A DNA stretch of 64,000 nt from CALGKJ01 sp049322695 (GTDB taxonomy: Bacteria; Bacillota; Clostridia; Lutisporales; Lutisporaceae). Positions 52,469 to 60,789 of the stretch are shown here, one piece after another. The stretch covers positions 36,851 through 100,850 of the forward strand of contig JBMORW010000020.1 in assembly GCA_049322695.1 (NCBI GenBank). The letters run 5' to 3'. How positions within the stretch are numbered: the stretch's first letter is position 1; each line of letters starts with the position of its first letter. A program made the translations under genes and the position numbers. The notes under the pieces are model-generated. The model searched no databases. It had not been told where the DNA came from and saw nothing but the letters and a program-made list of their open reading frames with translations.

Positions 52469-54379
52469 TTATCTGTTCACTTTGTTTTTTATTTCTTCCT
52501 GAATTTTAACAATGAAATCTTCGATGCTTACGCTTCCTTTGTCTCCTTCCTTTCTATCCCTTACTGAAACTGTTCCGTTTTCAACTTCCTTATCCCCTAC
52601 AACCAGCATATATGGAATCTTCTGAAGCTGAGCCTCTCTTATTTTGTATCCTATCTTTTCGTTTCTAAGATCTACCTCTGCTCTGATTTCCAGCTCTTGA
52701 AGCTTTTTACCCAGCTTTTCGGCATATTCATTCTGTTTTTCGGAAATAGGCATTATCTTAACCTGCACCGGTGCAATCCAAACCGGGAAAGCTCCAGCAA
52801 AATGCTCAGTAAGTATGGCTATGAATCGCTCAATACTTCCAAATATTACTCTGTGTATCATTACAGGTCTATGCTTTTCACCGTCGGCACCAACATAAGT
52901 AAGGTCAAAGCGCTCAGGCATCTGCATATCCAATTGGATAGTTCCGCACTGCCATGTACGTCCGATACTGTCTTTCAAATGGAAATCTATCTTGGGTCCG
53001 TAAAAGGCACCATCACCCTCATTAACCTTATAAGGCTTACCTAGTGTGTCCAGCGCATCTCTCAATGCATCTGTTGCCATATCCCAGGATTCAACAGTTC
53101 CAATGAATTTTTCAGGTCTGGTGGAAAGCTCCATATGATATTCAAAGCCGAACAGACTGTAGAATGAGTCTATCATTTTTGCAACACCTATTATTTCATC
53201 CTTGATTTGTGAAGGCATCATGAAAATATGAGCATCATCCTGAGTAAAGCATCTTACTCTCATAAGTCCGTGCAGTGCACCGGCCAGCTCATGCCTATGA
53301 ACCAGACCCAGCTCGCCCATTCTTATGGGAAGCTCTCTATAGCTGTGCATTTCTCTCATGTACATAAGCATACCGCCGGGACAGTTCATTGGCTTCAAAG
53401 CAAAATCTGTTTCATCTATCATAGTTGTGTACATGTTTTCTTTGTACTTCTCCCAGTGCCCTGATCTATGCCACAGCTGCTGATTCAATATAACCGGTGT
53501 CTTGACTTCAAGATAGCCATTTTTTCTGTGCTCTCTCCTCCAGAAGTCCTCCAAAATATTTCTAAGTATCATTCCTTTCGGATGGAAGAACGGGAAGCCT
53601 GGTCCCTCTTCTAGTATGCTGTAGAGGTCAAGCTCTTTACCGAGCTTTCTGTGATCTCTCTTTTTTGCTTCTTCTAGCATATTCAGGTACTCATCCAGTT
53701 GATTCCTTTTGATAAAAGCTGTACCATAAATTCTCTGAAGCATCTTATTCTTTACGTTTCCTCTCCAGTATGCTCCTGCAACATTCAGAAGCTTGATTGC
53801 CTTAAGCTTGCCTGTATCAGGTGCATGCGGACCTGCACACAAATCTACAAACTCACCCTGCTTGTAGAAGGATATTTCCTCATCCTCCGGCAGCTCTGAT
53901 ATTAATTCTACCTTGTAGCTTTCTCCCAGCTTGTTCATGTACTCAATAGCTTCGTTTCTGGGAAGAACAAATCTTTCCAGAGCAAGCTCTTCCTTGACTA
54001 TTTTTTCCATTTCCCTTTCTATGGCTGTCAAATCATCCTCAGTAAATGGTCTGTCTGAATCAAAATCATAGTAGAAGCCTGTATCTATAGCAGGTCCTAT
54101 AGCCAGCTTAGTACCTGGAAATAATCTCTTTACAGCTTGTGCCAGTACGTGTGAGCCTGTGTGTCTTAAAGCCCATCTCCCATCCGGGTCATCAAAGGTA
54201 AGCACATCCAGTGTGCAATCCTCCTCAAGCTTTGCATTGAGGTCCACAACCTTATTATTAACCTTCGCTGCTATAGCTGCCTTAAACAAGCCGCTTCCGA
54301 TTGAAGCAACTATTTCTGCAACCGTACTGCCTTTGGCATATTCTTTAACAGAACCATCCTTCAGTGTTACTTTTATCAT
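52469..54379 (-). CDS. thrS: Threonyl-tRNA synthetase
   Basis: Class II synthetase that charges tRNA-Thr. 636 residues, full length: N-terminal TGS domain (MIKVTLKDGSVKEYAKGS), editing domain with the metal-binding HTGSHVLAQAVKRLF, catalytic core with MNCPGGMLMYM and RHELAGALHGLMRVR, and anticodon-binding domain starting near PVWIAPVQVKIMPIS. It is controlled by the T-box leader directly upstream. Confidence 0.98.
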   Translation of the reverse strand: MIKVTLKDGSVKEYAKGSTVAEIVASIGSGLFKAAIAAKVNNKVVDLNAKLEEDCTLDVLTFDDPDGRWALRHTGSHVLAQAVKRLFPGTKLAIGPAIDTGFYYDFDSDRPFTEDDLTAIEREMEKIVKEELALERFVLPRNEAIEYMNKLGESYKVELISELPEDEEISFYKQGEFVDLCAGPHAPDTGKLKAIKLLNVAGAYWRGNVKNKMLQRIYGTAFIKRNQLDEYLNMLEEAKKRDHRKLGKELDLYSILEEGPGFPFFHPKGMILRNILEDFWRREHRKNGYLEVKTPVILNQQLWHRSGHWEKYKENMYTTMIDETDFALKPMNCPGGMLMYMREMHSYRELPIRMGELGLVHRHELAGALHGLMRVRCFTQDDAHIFMMPSQIKDEIIGVAKMIDSFYSLFGFEYHMELSTRPEKFIGTVESWDMATDALRDALDTLGKPYKVNEGDGAFYGPKIDFHLKDSIGRTWQCGTIQLDMQMPERFDLTYVGADGEKHRPVMIHRVIFGSIERFIAILTEHFAGAFPVWIAPVQVKIMPISEKQNEYAEKLGKKLQELEIRAEVDLRNEKIGYKIREAQLQKIPYMLVVGDKEVENGTVSVRDRKEGDKGSVSIEDFIVKIQEEIKNKVNR

Positions 54380-54411
54380 TACTACTCCTCCTTTTGTTTA
54401 TACACTTATAT

Positions 54412-54678
54412 TATAAAAAATAATAGACTACCTCCCTGTAAAGGGGCGATAGTCTAAGTTCGCGGTTCCACCCTAATTATGACTGCCTAAGTCAGTCATA
54501 TCTTTATGATTATAACGTTATCACCGATGTGGCTTACTTTTGATATATCAATTTCAACCAATAGCTCCAAGGCGGTATTCAGACAGCTTAGCCAAGAAAT
54601 GCTTACAGCCAAGGCATTTCCTCTCTTCTGGCAAGACTCAGTCCTAATTCTCCTCTTCACAGCCTTTGAATATTACAT
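54412..54678 (-). promoter_or_regulatory. T-box riboswitch of thrS
   Basis: The diagnostic T-box sequence AGGGTGGAACCGCG is at 54474-54461 on the minus strand. It precedes a terminator stem (AGACTA/TAGTCT, 54425-54455) and a T-rich stretch. The upstream part (about 54560-54650) forms the Stem I region; the triplet ACC at 54576-54574 in CTGAATACCGCC is a likely Thr specifier. Uncharged tRNA-Thr would stabilise the antiterminator and allow thrS transcription. It accounts for the whole 340-base gap before thrS. Confidence 0.93.
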
Positions 54679-54684
54679 AGAGTT

Positions 54685-54713
54685 ATTTTATATTATTGCT
54701 CATGTTCTGTCAA
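54685..54713 (-). promoter_or_regulatory. Sigma-A promoter of thrS
   Basis: Minus strand TTGACA (54713-54708), 17 bases, TAAAAT (54690-54685). The -35 starts seven bases after the DUF445 stop codon. Confidence 0.82.
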
Positions 54714-54720
54714 TGTTTTG

Positions 54721-55317
54721 CTAGAAAAGTTGCATTACCAGACCCTGTGCCAAACCTATAATTACTCCTAGAACTCCTCCCAGAATCTCTATATGCTTCA
54801 ACTCTCTTGAAGACAGCTTTATTATCATTTCCTCTATTTTTTCCAGCTCAAATTCATCGATTTTGTCTTCAACCATTTTACCTATTTTTATACTGTCTAT
54901 TGCCTTATCAGCAAAATCATCTATTGTACTATTCAGTATGGCAATGCCTTCCTTTTCTATTTGCTCACCTATGTATTCGGAAATCTTAACCTTTATAGAG
55001 CCTGGTATCAAAGAAGGCAGCTTTTGCTCCAGAGCCAAGGCTACCTTAGACTTAATACCTGTAATAACTTCGCTTTTGCTTTCTTCTGTCAGCAGCTTAT
55101 CGAGTATTTCTTTCATATTAACTAGTTCATTCTCTACAGCTTCGCCTATACTTCTGGATATTTCATTTCTTCTTCGGGGTATCAGCCCTTGTATTGTTAT
55201 TCTTAAAATAGGGACAGTAATGGGCTTTATGGGTCTGAACAGCATTTTTATTGCAAGGACATTAGTTATCCAGCCAATTACTCCTCCCACAAATGCCATA
55301 ATTAGTATCTTAATCAT
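54721..55317 (-). CDS. DUF445 membrane protein
   Basis: 198 residues. It starts with a hydrophobic helix (about 1-22) and the family pattern GWITNVLAIKMLFRPIKPI, followed by PRRRNEISRSIGEAVENELV. A C-terminal helix HIEILGGVLGVIIGLAQGL ends the protein. The middle is helical and charged. DUF445 (YheB-like) has no established function. It lies between the ytxC-like gene and thrS. Confidence 0.83.
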   Translation of the reverse strand: MIKILIMAFVGGVIGWITNVLAIKMLFRPIKPITVPILRITIQGLIPRRRNEISRSIGEAVENELVNMKEILDKLLTEESKSEVITGIKSKVALALEQKLPSLIPGSIKVKISEYIGEQIEKEGIAILNSTIDDFADKAIDSIKIGKMVEDKIDEFELEKIEEMIIKLSSRELKHIEILGGVLGVIIGLAQGLVMQLF

Positions 55318-55378
55318 TTTTTAACCTCATGAGAAATTTTTCTGTTTTGATTCAGATACATTATAGCATAATTGATAT

Positions 55379-56305
55379 TTACAAACCATACTTATTTGCA
55401 TCATGCCCTTCAATATGGCTCTCCCTGCAAATCTCACAGCCGCTGCATAGATTTATTCTATCGGAGAATACACTTTTAATGGTTTTTATAAGCTCCTTAT
55501 TCTTAAAGCTTTCTGAGCCATGGAGTATGATTTTTCGCGGCGAAATTGTTATAAGAGTACTTATAAGCAGATCATCATAATTAATATTCTCATCTGCAAG
55601 CTCATTTTTGATTTCATCAAAGTATTCACCGTTTACATTATTTAAATTTTTATCCATTAATAAGTATCTGCCGTCGGAAAGCTGCAGCAAATGTACTAGT
55701 TCCAGCTTACATTCCTGAATATCCACAAAATATCTGAGCAGTTTTATGAACTCGTTATATTCTCTCTCTGCAACATATAATTCTATAGCTCTCTCCAGGG
55801 TCTCATTTAGTTCCTTCATGTATGTGCTGAGTCTGAATTTAACAAAACCGTCAATGTTCAGCACTTCATCTGAGGAAAAATAGTCAAGAATGCTTTTCAT
55901 TATTTTATTCCTGCGAGATATTTTGTAAAAGCCTCCGGGAAGCACTGTTTTTTCTTCCTGAAGAAGTCTTTTTGCAACCTCGAATACATTCTCTCTTTCC
56001 TTTTCGTTTAGATAAAAATAATTTTCCCTGAGAATTCTCCTTAGCAGTTTTGGTTCCCAATAGGTTATTATTGATTCTGTAAGCATTTTTGAGATACTAA
56101 ACTTGAAATCCTCCTGCTGCTTTCTGTCTGTTAACCTTGCCAATATATTGTCCTTTATACCGCATCTGACAAACAAAGTATCTCCAACCTTATATTTCTC
56201 ATATATGATATCATTATCGTTCTTCTTCAGTTCATTCAGCTGGCAGTAAATGTTTTCATTGATATCCTCTGCATTGACAGTAGCGCCAATTGTAACCAGA
56301 AACAT
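55379..56305 (-). CDS. ytxC: YtxC-like sporulation-associated protein
   Basis: 308 residues, soluble, with the core IIYEKYKVGDTLFVRCGIKD and a helical middle (STYMKELNETLERAIELYVA, EREYNEFIKLLRYFVDIQE). These resemble the YtxC family, and ytxC stands next to thrS in Bacillus as here. A C-terminal Cys trio (CSGCEICRESH) is notable. The biochemical role of YtxC is unknown; the symbol rests on resemblance plus gene order. Confidence 0.7.
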   Translation of the reverse strand: MFLVTIGATVNAEDINENIYCQLNELKKNDNDIIYEKYKVGDTLFVRCGIKDNILARLTDRKQQEDFKFSISKMLTESIITYWEPKLLRRILRENYFYLNEKERENVFEVAKRLLQEEKTVLPGGFYKISRRNKIMKSILDYFSSDEVLNIDGFVKFRLSTYMKELNETLERAIELYVAEREYNEFIKLLRYFVDIQECKLELVHLLQLSDGRYLLMDKNLNNVNGEYFDEIKNELADENINYDDLLISTLITISPRKIILHGSESFKNKELIKTIKSVFSDRINLCSGCEICRESHIEGHDANKYGL

Positions 56306-56527
56306 TCATTCAACTCCTTTCTTTTTAAAGAGTCAAACTATACCATATAAACATATATTTATAATGATTCTGTACAATGCTTTTATATAGTATGCACTAA
56401 TTATTATTTGCTTAATGAAAACTTGTATTCGGAACAGATATAACCATCCTGCCGGCAAGTGCTGATTTTTCAGTATCCTAGATATTTATATCAGAAAAAT
56501 AATAATTAGCTTATAAAATTTAGAAGC

Positions 56528-57280
56528 TTACTGGCATTTCAAGGGAACTATTGATCCTATATCACATATTGGCTTGTTCATCAGTATTTTTACCTTTTTT
56601 TTCTTTGATTCTAAAAACCTGAGGATTTTATCTGCATCCTGCATTTTGTCCAGAGCTCCTGAAAATGCCATTGTATCTTCTGAAATCAGGCCTGTTGCAC
56701 CACCTATAAACCCATACTCAAATCCTAAAAGCTCTATTCCTCCCGGTTTTATCAACAAGCTTTCTATTCCATGTTTCTCAACTTCCATTGAAATTTTGCG
56801 ATCGGAAGTTATTATTGCCGACTCACTTACTATACATACAGAACATTTTGTGTATCCCTGGTTTGTATGTATAAGCTTGACATTTAGTTTTTCAAACTCC
56901 TCCAATATTCTGATATCAGTATGCTTTGTATTATGTAAAGCTATAGAACCGATACGTAATACATTATATGCTATATTGCCTGGATAGTTTCTGCTGAGCC
57001 AAGTCGCACCTTTTGTCAATGCAAATCCTTTTTTTTCTAATTCTGGCGCAAGCTTATCATATACATTTGGAGCGAGTACAATTTTATTGTCTCCAATATG
57101 ATGCAGCATTATATCCGGATGTCCGTTTATAGAATCATAAAGCTCACTGCACGAATAAGTTCTCAAACACTCAATTCCTGATTCATTGAGTGTATTCTCT
57201 ATTTCTGTGTCAGCCCTATAGTCTATAACTACAAGTGAAGCTGCACCTGCAGGAATATACGGAGCTATCAAAGGCTTCAT
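56528..57280 (-). CDS. Uncharacterised protein, DUF6873-like (guanidine-modifying-enzyme fold suspected)
   Basis: 250 residues, no signal peptide or membrane segment. Features: ADTEIENTLNESGIECLRTY, LHHIGDNKIVLAPNVYDKL, HTNQGYTKCSVCIVSESAII and GFIGGATGLISEDTMAFSG. The repeated beta/alpha units with a late Gly-rich segment resemble, from memory, the DUF6873 family, thought to have a guanidine-modifying-enzyme fold. No substrate is known. It is isolated between the tRNA operon and a 220-base AT-rich gap in which I see no gene. Confidence 0.6.
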   Translation of the reverse strand: MKPLIAPYIPAGAASLVVIDYRADTEIENTLNESGIECLRTYSCSELYDSINGHPDIMLHHIGDNKIVLAPNVYDKLAPELEKKGFALTKGATWLSRNYPGNIAYNVLRIGSIALHNTKHTDIRILEEFEKLNVKLIHTNQGYTKCSVCIVSESAIITSDRKISMEVEKHGIESLLIKPGGIELLGFEYGFIGGATGLISEDTMAFSGALDKMQDADKILRFLESKKKKVKILMNKPICDIGSIVPLKCQ

Positions 57281-57312
57281 AACATAACCTCCAAACAGTT
57301 TGTCAAAAAATG

Positions 57313-57338
57313 AAAAAAACTTATTGTAAACAATAAGT
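57313..57338 (-). terminator. Intrinsic terminator after the tRNA operon
   Basis: Stem ACTTATTG/CAATAAGT with a four-base loop (57319-57338) followed on the minus strand by TTTTTTT. It lies six bases after tRNA-Cys. Confidence 0.88.
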
Positions 57339-57344
57339 AGTAAA

Positions 57345-57419
57345 TGGAGGCGACACCCGGATTTGAACCGGGGCGTAAAGGATTTGCAGTCCTCTGCCTT
57401 ACCGCTTGGCTATGTCGCC
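57345..57419 (-). tRNA. tRNA-Cys (GCA)
   Basis: 75-nt cloverleaf on the minus strand with anticodon GCA in GGACTGCAAATCC, T-loop GGTTCAAATCC and encoded CCA. Last of five tRNAs. Confidence 0.96.
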
Positions 57420-57435
57420 ATTTATATGTTGATTT

Positions 57436-57510
57436 TGGAGCGGGTGACGAGATTCGAACTCGCGACTTTCACCTTGGCAAGGTGACACTCTACCACTGAG
57501 TTACACCCGC
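57436..57510 (-). tRNA. tRNA-Gly (GCC)
   Basis: 75-nt cloverleaf starting GCGGGTGTAAC with anticodon GCC in CCTTGCCAAGG, T-loop GTTCGAATC and encoded CCA. Confidence 0.96.
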
Positions 57511-57517
57511 ATATAAA

Positions 57518-57593
<76 letters not shown>

Positions 57594-57610
57594 GAGATAT
57601 TAAATTATAA

Positions 57611-57687
57611 TGGCGACCCAGAACGGGCTCGAACCGTCGACCTCCAGCGTGACAGGCTGGCATTCTAACCAACTGAACTACTGGGCC
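57611..57687 (-). tRNA. tRNA-Asp (GTC)
   Basis: 77-nt cloverleaf starting GGCCCAGTAGTTC with anticodon GTC in GCCTGTCACGC, T-loop GGTTCGAGCCC and encoded CCA. Confidence 0.96.
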
Positions 57688-57698
57688 GCAATGTTATA

Positions 57699-57774
57699 TG
57701 GTGGGCACAACAGGGATCGAACCTGTGACCCCCTGCTTGTAAGGCAGGTGCTCTCCCAGCTGAGCTATGCGCCC
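57699..57774 (-). tRNA. tRNA-Val (TAC)
   Basis: 76-nt cloverleaf starting GGGCGCATAGCTC with anticodon TAC in GCCTTACAAGC, T-loop GGTTCGATCCC and encoded CCA. First of the five tRNAs, close to the promoter. Confidence 0.96.
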
Positions 57775-57795
57775 TTACCGATAACGACAAGAATT

Positions 57796-57824
57796 AGTAT
57801 AACTCACACACAACCTAAAGTCAA
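57796..57824 (-). promoter_or_regulatory. Sigma-A promoter of the tRNA operon
   Basis: Minus strand TTGACT (57824-57819), 17 bases, TATACT (57801-57796). RNA would begin about 15 bases before tRNA-Val. Confidence 0.82.
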
Positions 57825-57924
57825 AACTCATAGTTTATGATTATGTGAATTTAGTTTAGTATATGCACTATTTTTCTTTTTATATCTCTATATTACTATG
57901 TTATATACATATTAATCGATATCT

Positions 57925-58821
57925 CTATTTACTCTTTCCCTTAGCTTCTTCAAGCATTTCAATAAGCTCTTCCTTATTAAAATTATACTTCTTATTGCAG
58001 AAATGACAAGTTAATTCTGCTTTCCCTTCATTTTCAATAATATCTGTCAGATCCTTTTCTCCTATGCTTATTAATGCTCTAACAATCCTGTCGTGGCTGC
58101 AGTTGCAAACATAAGCGATATCCTTTCTCTCATGTATATTTATTTCAATGCTTCCCAGTATCTCTTTTATAATATCTTCAGGCTTCAGACCATTTTTAAT
58201 CATTTCTGTCACGGGTCTGATTCTGGCAAGCCTGTATTCAATCTCGTCTATGAGACTTTCATCTATTCCGGGTAATATCTGAATGATGAAACCTCCTGCT
58301 GCACTTACACTCCCGTCTGTCTCCACCAGAACACCCAAGCCTACGGAAGTTGGTATTTGTTCGGAATTTGAAAAATATACTGTGAGATCATCACCAATCT
58401 CACCGCTTACTATTGGAATCTGTCCAATATAGGGTTCTTTTAAGCCAAAATCCTTAACAACAGTAAGCATCCCGTCATATCCGATAATTCTTCCCACGTC
58501 AAGCTTCCCATTTTCCTTAAGTACAGTTTCAACATGAGGATTATGTATATAACCTCTTACATTTCCGGAAAAGTCCGATACAACTACCACAGCACCTGCA
58601 GGACCCTTTCCATTTATTTGCAGGGTCAGACTGTCTTTTTCAGATTTCAGCATTGTGCCCATCATACTTCCAGCAGTGAGCATTCTGCCTAAAGCTGCAG
58701 CAGCTACCGGATAGCAGTCATGTATGCTCCTTGCCTTTTCTGTAAGTACTGTTGTATCACAGCAAAAAAACCTTATACCTCCGTCTTTACTTGTTCCTCT
58801 TATCAAATAATCCTTGTTCAT
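57925..58821 (-). CDS. hslO: Redox-regulated chaperone Hsp33
   Basis: Chaperone activated by oxidative stress when its four zinc-bound Cys form disulfides. 298 residues from the ATG at 58821 (GGAGG upstream; an earlier in-frame ATG at 58887 would extend into the methyltransferase gene). The N-terminal fold includes LQINGKGPAGAVVVVSDFSG. The C-terminal switch has CNC and CHFC about 30 residues apart, the expected C-x-C plus C-x2-C pattern. Confidence 0.95.
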   Translation of the reverse strand: MNKDYLIRGTSKDGGIRFFCCDTTVLTEKARSIHDCYPVAAAALGRMLTAGSMMGTMLKSEKDSLTLQINGKGPAGAVVVVSDFSGNVRGYIHNPHVETVLKENGKLDVGRIIGYDGMLTVVKDFGLKEPYIGQIPIVSGEIGDDLTVYFSNSEQIPTSVGLGVLVETDGSVSAAGGFIIQILPGIDESLIDEIEYRLARIRPVTEMIKNGLKPEDIIKEILGSIEINIHERKDIAYVCNCSHDRIVRALISIGEKDLTDIIENEGKAELTCHFCNKKYNFNKEELIEMLEEAKGKSK

Positions 58822-58834
58822 AAAAACCTCCACA

Positions 58835-59575
58835 CTATTTCTGCGCTGCAAAAAAAATTCTGTCGCTTTCAGTATTTGGCTCTGCAACTCTGAATGCGTC
58901 GTTAACTTTTATATTTCTAAAGCCTGCCTGCTTCAGCATTTTAATGATGTCTTTGCTTTCATATGCCTTTTGAATATGATACTCTTCAAACTTTCTATAA
59001 AGCTTATCCTGTGGAACAAAAAAGACTATGTTCATTTCCACGGTTTTTTCTATTTCATTATAGATATTATCCCAAATATAATAAATATTATTTTTTTCCT
59101 GAAAAAAGGTGTTATTCCCCAAAGAGTATTTTAATTTGTATGCACTGCTTATGTCAAAAATAATCAAGCCATTGCTTTTCAAATGCTCATATACTTTGCA
59201 GAAATATTTATATAAATCCTCTTCCTTCAATATGTAGTTGATGCCGTCGCACATACAAAGAACAGTATCAAACTCTATATTAATATCCAACTCGACCATA
59301 TTTTGACTGAAATATTTGATATCTAGCTTTTCTTTTCTTGCCTTGCAGTCAGCTACAGCCAGCATGTCTTCCGAAATATCAAGGCCGTACACTTTACAGC
59401 CCCTTTTTGCCAGTGGGATTGTAATGTTTCCCGTGCCGCATGCAGTATCAAGAACATCTTGAGGATTATGGCCATATTCTCCTGCTATTTCAATTATAAA
59501 ATCAGTCCATTCATCATAGTTCACATCATCCATTAAAATATCATAGTAATACGCTAAATCAAAGTAACTGTTCAT
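58835..59575 (-). CDS. Class I SAM-dependent methyltransferase
   Basis: 246 residues. SAM-binding motif I is VLDTACGTGNITIPLAKRG, motif II acid is VYGLDISEDML, and post-motifs are FDTVLCMCDGINYI and NGLIIFDISS. The fold is common to small-molecule and quinone-type methyltransferases; the substrate is unknown. The ATG at 59575 follows GAGGTGA formed by the end of the sir2 gene; a GTG at 59581 overlapping the sir2 stop is an alternative. It lies between sir2 and Hsp33 in the same direction. Confidence 0.82.
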   Translation of the reverse strand: MNSYFDLAYYYDILMDDVNYDEWTDFIIEIAGEYGHNPQDVLDTACGTGNITIPLAKRGCKVYGLDISEDMLAVADCKARKEKLDIKYFSQNMVELDINIEFDTVLCMCDGINYILKEEDLYKYFCKVYEHLKSNGLIIFDISSAYKLKYSLGNNTFFQEKNNIYYIWDNIYNEIEKTVEMNIVFFVPQDKLYRKFEEYHIQKAYESKDIIKMLKQAGFRNIKVNDAFRVAEPNTESDRIFFAAQK

Positions 59576-59577
59576 AT

Positions 59578-60318
59578 TCACCTCAGTTTGCTTTTAAGGC
59601 ATTCCATTATATTCTCTAAGGCAGCTGAAGCCTTTTCTCTGATAATTATATCCGCCCTATAGTCAAAAGGAGTGTCACCAATATTCAATATCATTAATTT
59701 CTTGCATATACCCGCAAGATAATTCACTGGTCCGACTGTCAGACTAGAGCCTATTACTATAAGCAAATCAGCAAGCTTCACTTCTCTAACCCCTTTGTCG
59801 AAGCATTCAGGCAGCATATCTCCAAAGAGCACTACATCAGGTCTTATAATACCTCCGCAGCTGCATTTCGGAGGTATGCTATTATTCTTTACCATATCCT
59901 TAACCTGATTTATGAGGTACTGCCTTTCACATTTTATACATGTGCAGGTTCTGGTGTTCCCATGCACTTCAAAAACCCTTTTGCTTCCTGCTTTAATATG
60001 CAAATTATCTATGTTCTGAGTGATTATAAGATTAATAATGCCTGCTGACTCCATTTCAGTCAACATATAATGAGCCTTATTCGGCTCAGCATCCTTTATT
60101 GAAAGTATTAACTCAAAGCCTACTCTGTAGAACTGCTGAGGGTCATTATAAAGCACCTCCGTTGAAAGCGCCTTCATCGGGTCAATTTTTTCCCAAAGAC
60201 CCGTCCCGGGACTTCTGAAGTCCGGTATGCCACTCTCAGTTGATATACCTGCACCTGTCAGCACTACAGTATATTTACTGTTTTGTATCATTGAAGCAGC
60301 CTTTTCAAATAAATTCAT
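59578..60318 (-). CDS. cobB: NAD-dependent protein deacylase, Sir2 family
   Basis: Removes acyl groups from lysines with NAD. 246 residues. Motifs: VLTGAGISTESGIPDFRS, ITQNIDNLHIKAGS, catalytic His in VFEVHGNTRTC, one zinc site made from CIKC and CSCGG, and PDVVLFGDMLP. All catalytic elements are present. The start at 60318 follows GGGGGTGA. The symbol cobB is by family; several sirtuin names are used in Clostridia. Confidence 0.92.
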   Translation of the reverse strand: MNLFEKAASMIQNSKYTVVLTGAGISTESGIPDFRSPGTGLWEKIDPMKALSTEVLYNDPQQFYRVGFELILSIKDAEPNKAHYMLTEMESAGIINLIITQNIDNLHIKAGSKRVFEVHGNTRTCTCIKCERQYLINQVKDMVKNNSIPPKCSCGGIIRPDVVLFGDMLPECFDKGVREVKLADLLIVIGSSLTVGPVNYLAGICKKLMILNIGDTPFDYRADIIIREKASAALENIMECLKSKLR

Positions 60319-60438
60319 ATTTTTCACCCCCATGCAGTCATTAAAGCATAAAACTTATTATAGAATCAACATCTTTATATATCAATAATGAAATCATATA
60401 TATTTTAAGCTTAACTACCATACTAGTTTAACTAATAA

Positions 60439-60475
60439 TAGCATAGGCTTGCTTTTATCAGCTTTGCCTATGCTA
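60439..60475 (-). terminator. Stem-loop after the SASP gene
   Basis: 10-bp stem (TAGCATAGGC/GCCTATGCTA) with a 17-base loop, seven bases after the SASP stop. The bases that follow on the minus strand (TTATTAG) are only weakly U-rich. Confidence 0.6.
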
Positions 60476-60482
60476 TCTGCAT

Positions 60483-60698
60483 TCATAACTGTATTGACTG
60501 GCTGCTATCCTTTTTAACGGCTTGAAGCTTCTTCTTCTGAGTCATTATACCACCGATTTTGCCTGTTTCCTGTGCAGTAAGTCCGCCCCAGCCAACTTCG
60601 GAAAGCTTCTCACTTAACCCCAACTCTGCAGCAATCTCATATTTCAATAATTCTTCAGGTGTAAGCTCTTTTTTCTTTTTTTCTTTCTTAACCTTCAT
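60483..60698 (-). CDS. Small acid-soluble spore protein, alpha/beta type
   Basis: 71-residue DNA-binding protein that protects spore DNA. Conserved pieces: LLKYEIAAELGL (with the site for the germination protease) and GWGGLTAQETGKIGGIM. The Lys-rich N-terminus is unusual but common in clostridial members. GAAGGAG precedes the ATG, and a sigma-G type promoter lies upstream, matching forespore expression. It is direct evidence that the organism sporulates. Confidence 0.9.
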   Translation of the reverse strand: MKVKKEKKKKELTPEELLKYEIAAELGLSEKLSEVGWGGLTAQETGKIGGIMTQKKKLQAVKKDSSQSIQL

Positions 60699-60718
60699 AA
60701 TATCACTCCTTCAAATGA

Positions 60719-60748
60719 TATTATGCTGAATATTTTCTCATTTTATAC
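60719..60748 (-). promoter_or_regulatory. Candidate sigma-G promoter of the SASP gene
   Basis: Minus strand GTATA (60748-60744), 18 bases, CATAATA (60725-60719). Both elements fit the Bacillus sigma-G consensus (GHATR and CATWHTA) exactly and the spacing is right. It lies 20 bases before the start codon. Confidence 0.75.
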
Positions 60749-60789
60749 AGTTATTGCATATAAATAGATAACAAAACCATTTGCTTTAC

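Noticed and set aside
57610..57840. Plus-strand ORF across tRNA-Asp and tRNA-Val
   Set aside because: It is the complement of tRNA genes; translated fragments such as NRDRTCDPLLVRQ are a well-known false protein.
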